This document shows, in pieces, positions 56,817-64,000 of a DNA stretch of 64,000 bases. The notes beneath the pieces are model-generated. The model worked only from the letters and a program-made list of their open reading frames with translations, searched no databases and had not been told where the DNA came from. Each line of letters opens with the position of its first letter. The stretch's first letter is position 1. The position numbers and the translations under genes were made by a program. Source of the DNA: Dichetophora obliterata (taxonomy: Eukaryota; Arthropoda; Insecta; Diptera; Sciomyzidae); contig OY986435.1 in assembly GCA_963920525.1 (NCBI GenBank), forward strand, positions 100,187,115 to 100,251,114. The letters run 5' to 3'.

Positions 56817-59042
56817 CCTTATTTTGTATGCCTATCCGAACACTCGTTTCGTGCAAAACACTGTTCGTTAGCGGTTTTGAAATTTGCAATTCGAACAGAT
56901 AACAGCTGTTGAACTGGCGAACGACGCCGTAACAGAGTAACATTTGTGCAGTTTGCATCCCTAACGATCAATGAAATGGCGAATTCAAACGTCAAAATCA
57001 CACGAATACTCAAATGCTATCGTTGTGTTGTGTTCGTTGAATTAGATTGTTCAAAAAATGGATAGTTCTGCAAAAAAAATTCGCAAAAAATCTCGCATCC
57101 TGCGCCTGTGCACTCTCAATTCGCGTTCACCAGCCTGCTCAAATCAAAAAATGCTAAAGCTGCATACATTTTTTTTAAACACTTAACACTTCAATGTCAC
57201 TTTATTATTGAACACTTGCTCAATAGTTATAGTTTATTTAAAACACAATCACGATGAAAACAAATAACCAAATTACTTCATTGTTCAAAATAAATTGACT
57301 GAATAAGAACAAAACAGCTGTTCGCATAAATAAACCAAACAACGGCGTTGCCAGCAAACAATAAACGAAGCAAAATTCTTAAAAAATCTTTAAATTAAGT
57401 AGACAAAAACAGAAAACTTCTGAAATGTTTGATCTGGCATTGCCGCATTTGACAACTGCTTCTGTATAACAGTTTGAATTACATAAGGGCGCATTTATAG
57501 TGGCGACTTGTTGCTGGACCGGACCGAACCGAGAAGGAAAGCTGGAAAACGCTGCACATACAATCATATGAAACAAGCTCAAAATACGTATAGTACCAGC
57601 CGAGCTGGCAACTTCAAGTGACTTGTGCGCTGGTTTCCATCTTCCCGATTGTTGCTTTCTCGCTCGCTCGCACGGTTTGCTTGTGTTTTGATTCATTTTA
57701 CACGTTGCTTACTTATTACTTTTGTTAAATAACATGAAATGGAAAAAGAAATAAGGAAAACAATTTTTTTTTTGCTGTTGCTCCTTTTCTTCGTCTTTTC
57801 CTTGTTTTTATTGTGCACAAAAACAAGTGTGTAAAATGAAAAAACGAATAAAAAGGGATTTTTCCAACAAAGTTGGCAACGTTGGCGGTAGCAAACTAAA
57901 TTCCTCGGAAAAATATTGATATACGAAAAAACAACAAATTGCAGCACACTTGACTGCCAGCGTCGCGTCGCGATCGATTCTGTATTTCCTTGAATTCATT
58001 CATTCTAAAAAAACAAAGAACCACACGATAGCAACAAAGAAGACCAACAAGAAAAGTAATAAGCATACAAGAACACGAAATTGCGCTGAGTTGTTATGCT
58101 GTATATTCTTGACCGCAAAAAATACAAACAGAAACATAACTTTAAAGAAGCAACGAAGATAAATTACTATCAACTGTTGCACACAGAAAACAAAAAGAGA
58201 AATAGTGAAAAAAGCTAAACCAGCCGGTGAAGCAATTCGTCGATTAGCGGCTGCAAGTGCATTTCATCTAAAACAGAGAATCGAAGATTATCAAATTTTC
58301 TTATGTGCGCTCTTGTTTAGATTAGTTTTGTATTGCTTTGTTGCAATATCAAAAATAATAAAACAAAAACAAAACCTAAAGAAAAAAGTTAAAACCAGTT
58401 GGATGATCAAGTGGCTTCATGCGGCTTGAAGTCATAGCATAGCATCAAAAAATCTTGTTCCAGCAGCTGATGTACGTTTTTTTAATGTGCGTTCTTTCTA
58501 CGATCTTCTTTTTTGTCAAAAAAAATTTGAAATAAAAACACAACAAGAAGGCAACAAAAACCAGCAGAAAACACTTGCGAAAAAAGTCGAAACAAGCTGG
58601 TACCTCAAGTAACTTGAAACGACTTGCAGTTGCAGGAAGCGCGTTTCAGCAGCGTTTTTCGCATTTTCGTCTCTGCACTTGTTGGTTTGAGGAAAGTAAA
58701 GTGAATGAACGAAATCATGTGGCTTTTTTGATGCTTCGGTTGCAAAAATAAACAAACAAAAAACTAATATATGCAAACAAACCCAAAATAGTCAAAACCA
58801 GCTGAAACAAGTCACCAGCGACAAGCGCGCACTATACGCACTTCCAGCTGCTTTTGGCAGGACGCGTTTCCAGCTCGGTCCGGCCCAGCAACCAGCTGTC
58901 ACTATAAACGCGCCCTAAGAAACGTAAGCATGTCGTAAGAGTTACCGAGTAGCTTCGTTATGGATACAAATTTTCATTTGCTTACAGCATCGTTCGCATA
59001 GCATTCGATTGTTGAATGCTTCGTTAGGCATACAAAATAAGG
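56817..59042. mobile_element. TIR element, ~2.2 kb, CCTTATTTTGTATGCC ends
   Basis: CCTTATTTTGTATGCCTA at 56817 is inverted at the right (GGCATACAAAATAAGG, to 59042), followed inward by CGAACACTCG-like and CGAAGCATTC-like text. It encloses another TIR element at 57486-58916. No transposase is recognised. Confidence 0.68.
57486..58916. mobile_element. Nested TIR element, ~1.43 kb, AGGGCGC(A/G)TTTATAGTG ends
   Basis: AGGGCGCATTTATAGTGGC at 57486 is matched by the inverted right end AGGGCGCGTTTATAGTGAC (to 58916). Inverted similarity continues inward: GTTGCTGGACCGGACCGA against GTTGCTGGGCCGGACCGA. Minus-strand frames at 57379-57947 and 58516-58776 and plus-strand frames at 57950-58429 are not recognisable proteins. 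The interior has repeated CAAGTGACTTG and CAGCTGAAAC words. Confidence 0.72.
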
Positions 59043-59339
59043 CCATTAAGCTTGAACTATACCTTTGGAGAGATAAATAAACTGACTTTAATCTAAAAAT
59101 ATTTTTGGGAAATTTTGGTGGTTGGGGGTTCCATCCTTTGCGGTAAGGTAATTGATTTCGAAGAAGGTGTTTGAAGAACACCATTTAAAAATTCAAAATA
59201 ATTTTTGCCTAAAGCTGGCAAAATTACCTTTCCAAGAATATAAAAATTAGGGTGGGGTCTCAATGGGCTCATAAGACATGGACATTTTAGCCTCTAAACA
59301 AAAATTGAAATCAAAAAATATTTTTGTATTATATACTAG
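59043..59339. other. Short spacer
   Basis: No recognised feature. Confidence 0.4.
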
Positions 59340-60790
59340 ATGAAGCCCGGCGCGTTGCTGCTACTATAACTTGTCCAACGCCCATAAAATGTTTTCAGTG
59401 AAACTGCATGTGTAAATTGAGGTCGAATAGTGAATTTCGAGGCTGTGCGGCCTATATTATAAAGCTATTCGACATCAAAAAGGCTGGGTGTATTTGAGGT
59501 GCCACGCCCCCTTTTGCAATCAGCACCAGCCTTCACAGGAACACTCTCAAGACTTTGCTAAAGTTTCCTTGGAAATTAAATAAAAGTTGGTTTAGTGGTT
59601 TACGAGTCTTTACTTGATATACACACACATACCCAAGTATATAAACATACATACATCCATTTTTTATGCATAGATAGATGAGCGGTAAAGTGGGCGTAAC
59701 AACATCTATATATATAGTGACCTTCCCATGGACCCATAGTACCTACATACCAAGTTTCACTATCAAAACATGAACATCTCAGGAATTAAATTATTTATGA
59801 AAAGTGGGCGTAGATTTAGTGCTACCACGCTAATTTTTTCTGAAGTTGTCGAGAGTAAACATATGAACAAAGTTACCGAATTTTAGTATTATACTATCAA
59901 AACCGTCTGATATATAGAAGTTCTATTAATTTGTGGGCGGTAAAAGTGGGCGTAGAAACATTAATATAGATAGTGATCACTTCTTGAAACACTTATATAA
60001 CAAGTTTCACTATCAAAACGAGTAAAACTCAGGAATTAGCATAATTTCGAAGGTTATCATTTCCGCGATTCTGCTGAATAACCAAAATATCGTTCGTCGA
60101 TTCACTAGAAAAATCAATTTCGTTGATTACTTAAATAATAAGTGAAGAAAGTTTCCGGAGGAATATATTTTGACGAAACAGTTAACACGATACACGTTAA
60201 TTAAAAACAAATCAATCTCACTCACGTACTTGCGAAGAAAAACAAATTTTCTTCGCGAAGTTCGTCAACAGTTGCTTATTCTGTTTGGGCTATAATATTG
60301 TGGGCGGTAAAAGGGGTGTGAAATTTTTATTAATCATATCGTACTCGAATAAAATCTACTGTCAAAAATTTCAGGTCAATCGGCCCAGTAGTCAATTTTA
60401 ACGATTTCTGAAAAAGTGGATGTAGATGTTGTGTGATCACCCCCATGTTAAGTTCCTGTATGAACTTAGTTACCAACAAATTTTAGTCTAATACGTATTT
60501 TATTGATTTGTTGGTGATAAAAGGGGTGTTGCAATTTTTTTTTCTAAACCATTTGATTTCTTCAAAACAAATCCACTGCCAAAATTTCAGCTCAATTGGC
60601 ATGGTAGTTTCAGAGTTTTCAATGATTCCTTAAAAATGGGCGTAGCTATGGTGGGACCACACCCATTTGTAATCAGAACTTAACTACCAAATTTTATTCT
60701 AATACGACCAAAACTATCTTAAATATAGAATTTTTATTGATTTTTTGGCGTTAAGAGGGGTGTGGAAGATTATAGCTACGCCTATATTCT
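59340..60790. repeat. Long tract of degenerate GTGGGCGTAG repeats
   Basis: Units share AAAAGTGGGCGTAG, AAGTTTCACTATCAAAAC, TTTTAGT.TAATAC, TTGATTTTTTGGCGGTAAAA-like and AGGGGTGTG.. phrases at intervals of roughly 130-200 bp, six or more times. It starts at GATGAAGCCCGGCGCGTTGC near 59340 and fades near 60790. It belongs to the same broad kind of repeat as 48990-49790. Confidence 0.6.
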
Positions 60791-61927
60791 TTGCGCAAGT
60801 GCAAGCAACAAGTCGACAAAATTTTATTGCAATCGAATGAACGGTATTGCAGCACATAAAATACGAACAAAGAAAAAAGCAAACATGCATTTTTATAAAT
60901 TAGATTGTATATGACGCACAGTGTAACGAGTGCGGCATAATTGAACAAATTCTTGTACAAAATACATAAAAAAGAGGAAGTACTTGAATTAAGTGGAATC
61001 TAAAATATTTTTTAAAAATTTCTATTTTTGCAAACTCACTACACCATGAAAGTTGGGATTTCAAAAGTTAAATTATGCTGGTAAGCGAAGCATGCATTAC
61101 ATATTCCAGTGGCATAGATAGCTTTTGATTGTGGGGGGAGGGTCCGTAAAAAATAATATAGCCTTAAAAAGTATATTTTTGAATAACTGAGTACATGACT
61201 GTTTTACGAAGCCGAATGTCATGTTTCACAGCCTGTCTTTGTTGAAACGTCGAAAAACGGTAGGTAGGTAAAAAATTATGGGCTTGTTGAATTGAATCTA
61301 AGCAACACTGAATTTTTGGAAGCTAAACATGTCACTATATCTCTAGTAATTGTTGACCGACTAAGAGAAAAAACCAATCAAGAAAGTAATTTCCTGAGAA
61401 AAAGAAGAATTTTTGGCAATACATATACATTTGGATTCGTACTAAACTTATTATTAGAACCAATTCACAATAATCTGAGATATTTGCTAATGCTTCCATG
61501 GCTCTGTAGGGTTCAGACCTGCGGATCCCTCTCCTTATTTCAATGCCACTGTCAGATGCATACTTTTAAGAATTTTCTAATTAATTGTTAATATAAGTAT
61601 GCGCAGTTAATAGCTTAGCGCATTCGCTTCAAAATAATCCAGATTATTTTTTTTGCCTTAAAAGCAAAAACAAAAACAATAATCCTATAACAAATAGGAT
61701 TATTTTTGCTATCCATATAAAATTGTGATATAGCCTTTAAAAAATATGAAACACAGGTGCCGCATCTGTATATTTTTATGAGCTGTCATTTCATTTTCTG
61801 AATTATTTGTTTGTTTGATACAATGACTATTAGGTAGCCATGACAGCTACCGATTTTCTCACGAGCTGCGACCATGGAATGTTAAACAAAAGAAAACAAA
61901 ACAAACCGCATGTGTCACACACATTAG
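60791..61927. other. AT-rich spacer, no gene seen
   Basis: A 99-codon plus-strand frame (61292-61591) matches no family. Complementary TAATCCTATAACAAATAGGATTA near 61679-61702 makes a short hairpin. Confidence 0.4.
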
Positions 61928-62055
61928 ACGCATTCAGCGGAGCCAACAATTGCACTTAAATTATTTATTTAATTGCATAATATTAATAAATAAATTAAAT
62001 AATTAACAACTTTTCACTAAGGTATCGCTACCATAACAGTTCACAACAGTTTTGA
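61928..62055. mobile_element. Fragment related to the MITE at 21120
   Basis: GACGCATTCAGCGGAGCCAA at the left and CTAAGGTATCGCTACCATAACAGTTCACAACAGTT at the right (split here: CTAAGGTATCGCTACC, then CAGTTCACAACAGTT) match the two arms of the 21120-21493 MITE, with a short AT-rich middle. Confidence 0.6.
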
Positions 62056-63039
62056 ACGACACACGTTCTCATGACATCTAATAGTTATTGTATCATAATT
62101 GCTTGTTTGAATTTAATTTTGACTGCAACGGTAGTGCCCTCTACGAGTCGTTTTTTTTGCCGTTCCTTTGAGAAAATTTGGTATCGGGATTATATTAAGG
62201 CGAAAGGAACGCAGCTTGTATAAGAAAAAAAAAAATGTGAAATTGCATCTGTCTGGAAAATATTTTTTGTTGTTTTGTACGTACCGTGATCATGATACCG
62301 GTACTTTTATAAATTGGTCTCTGACAAATAAAATAAAAAAATTTCAGCAAATTTAGAAGTGATTTAAAAAAAGAAACGAAATAGTACCTCGGGAGTATAG
62401 AAGTATAGATATTTAAACGAAATAAAATATATTCTAAAGACCTGCAATTCTTTATAAAAATTGCATTTTTTTACTGATAATTTTAATGCCTTTTCTTTAG
62501 GTATTGCTGTGCTAAGCAGACGTTATTAAAGTAAATTTTTTACAATAAACGATTAAAAACATATACATAAATTATATACGCAATGAAAAGATGGAATTAT
62601 TTTATTTATCATGGTCCCGGTAGTAACGTTATCGATTTTACTCTTTTTTTTAAAAAAGAAGAGAGAAGACTCTTGTTTTTTAAAAGTAAAAAATTTCGAA
62701 ATTGATTTAAAAGATAAACGAAGTATGCATACTTTCTTATTTGTGAAAGTATGAAAAACATTTAACAAAAAAAAAAAAAAAAAAAAAAATAATAATAAGC
62801 TAGATATAACTGCAATTCTTTTAAAAAACTGAATTTTTGTAGAATTTTTTCAGTAAATTTTCGAACTTCTGTCAAAGGAATAACAGCCATAACATAAAAA
62901 TTGTTGAAGTTAATCATAAAAGTAAATGCACTTAAATTATAAATTTAAAAAATATAGAATTATCCAAAAACTCTCTATCTAAGCATCTAGCTGTAGGATG
63001 AGGGATGGGTGCATTAGTGCGCCGGTTTGGTTAATTTTC
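62056..63039. other. AT-rich spacer with A-run
   Basis: An A-run of 23 lies at 62767-62789, followed by TAA repeats. No gene. Confidence 0.45.
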
Positions 63040-63440
63040 ACAAAAACTAGTTGTTGTTATAATAAAACAAGGTGTATCTAATTGTATGTCTTTTGGATGC
63101 TTTCTTATTTAAATATGCCACCTTACCGATTTCGGTTATATGCGGGGTAGGTGTATTAGTTTCCTGATTTGGTTCGTATTCACACAAACTCTTTGTTTCT
63201 ATGAAGAAACTAGGTTCACAAAATGTTATTGCCCTGGGATACTTTTTTGGGGAATATACCACTTTATCGATTTAGCTTTTATAAAACGGTTGTATAAGTT
63301 GGCCGTTTAGGTTATTTCGCACCAACTAGTAGTTGTTAGTAAAGAAATAAAGTTCTGGGATACTTTTTTGCAGAAATATACCACCTTACTGATTTCGGTT
63401 ATATGGGAGGTGGGCGTTTTATTCATCCGATTTGATCGCT
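63040..63440. repeat. Degenerate 120-150-bp tandem repeat
   Basis: Three units share ACTAGTTGTTGTTA-like, GATACTTTTTTG, AATATACCACCTTAC.GATTT and CGGTTATATG.G.GGT.GG text (63090-63150, 63235-63275, 63355-63420). Related in style to the GGGCGTGG repeats elsewhere. Confidence 0.6.
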
Positions 63441-64000
63441 CTTTTGTGAGAATAATTCTCTTATCAAAAAACGTTTTTTCATAAAATTTTGATTCTACGG
63501 CAACTCCTTCTATTTATGGCCGCTCGCTATATGGTATCGTTACACTGTGTGACGAACTCAGAGCAAGTACAAGTATTTTACTTTTTGCTCTGAGCGCGTC
63601 ATATCATTTAGATGTACTAAACAAGGAAGAGGACTTGAACATTTTTAAAATGTGCCGACCTGTATAACCTTGTTGCATACTTACATAAAATTTTTGGAGG
63701 TGACACGATTTCAGGGGACCCTCAATTAACGAATTATTTGAGAATTTATATAATATTTTTGGAGTTGGCACGATTTTGGGGCTTGCACTTCGAGAAGACC
63801 GTCCCTGAATGAATTATTAGTGTTTATATGCAGTAAGCGAATAAATGCATTCCAATTCAAAGTGTTTTTGTAGCGAATTTAAAAATACTGTTCGTAGCAA
63901 ACCCTGAAGTCGGCGAAAAATAACCCGGTTATAGAAAATTAACTTAAAAAATTAAATAAAAATTACGTTTTTTTGCTTTTATGTGGGTTTGGGAAACAAT
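63441..64000. other. AT-rich end of window, no gene seen
   Basis: A weak direct repeat occurs (TTTTTGGAGGTGACACGATTT at 63690 and TTTTTGGAGTTGGCACGATTT at about 63751); otherwise there is no recognised feature. Confidence 0.4.

Noticed and set aside
57379..58776. Several frames of 60-105 codons on both strands
   Set aside because: They lie inside a TIR element, overlap each other on opposite strands and match nothing known.

Overview
The window looks like AT-rich, gene-poor chromosomal DNA of a higher fly. The evidence is nested non-LTR retrotransposons (an RTE-like element and a CR1/Jockey-like one), two lineages of DD41D mariner-like transposons (the 'rosa' type was first described in a tephritid fruit fly), a decayed piggyBac relative, hAT-like MITEs with 8-bp target duplications, a tRNA-derived SINE and a nuclear copy of mitochondrial ATP6. 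A tephritid source is an inference, not a proof. I found no intact host protein-coding gene. Every convincing protein match belongs to a mobile element or to organelle-derived DNA, and all are damaged except possibly one ORF1. The window is best read as a large intron or intergenic block that has collected transposons.

Layout. 0-6.1 kb: a tRNA-derived SINE, then a three-deep nest (old repeat > SINE > 726-bp hAT-like MITE), then a foldback element with ~115-bp terminal inverted repeats (TIRs) carrying a truncated hAT-like MITE. 8.9-12.7 kb: a palindrome-rich MITE split by a degenerate RTE-like retrotransposon. 14.3-14.9 kb: a NUMT fragment of ATP6 and a small foldback MITE. 17-23 kb: two copies of a GATTAC-rich MITE around a broken transposase-like gene on the minus strand. 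24.1-25.2 kb: a piggyBac pseudogene. 25.7-28 kb: two MITEs with clear target duplications and a CA microsatellite. 28.4-32.4 kb: a CR1/Jockey-like LINE on the minus strand. 33.4-36 kb: nested TIR elements. 36.5-40.1 kb: a nest of TIR elements holding a DD41D mariner with perfect TIRs. 40.7-44 kb: foldback and duplicated AT-rich repeats. 46-48 kb: two mariner copies of a second DD41D lineage, with a hairpin MITE between them. 48.6-49.8 kb: a 25-bp palindromic tandem array and degenerate GGGCGTGG-bearing repeats. 50.6-53.3 kb: an unusually long (2,661-bp) putative solo LTR with 160-bp and 94-bp tandem arrays built of hairpins. 54.7-64 kb: more degenerate repeats, a nested pair of TIR elements and low-complexity DNA.

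Two patterns stand out. First, several otherwise unrelated MITE-like elements are each filled with their own short palindromic word (TACGAATA, AGCAAATATTTGCT, GATTACTGTAATC, ATGCATAC, TCGTTAACGA, GAGCAC); two of them share a tRNA B-box-like core. Second, the putative solo LTR is made of arrays in which hairpin stems differ from one another but stay complementary around a CTCT..AG loop. These are the best candidates here for something undescribed. The nests also give several empty-site comparisons that fix element ends at base level.
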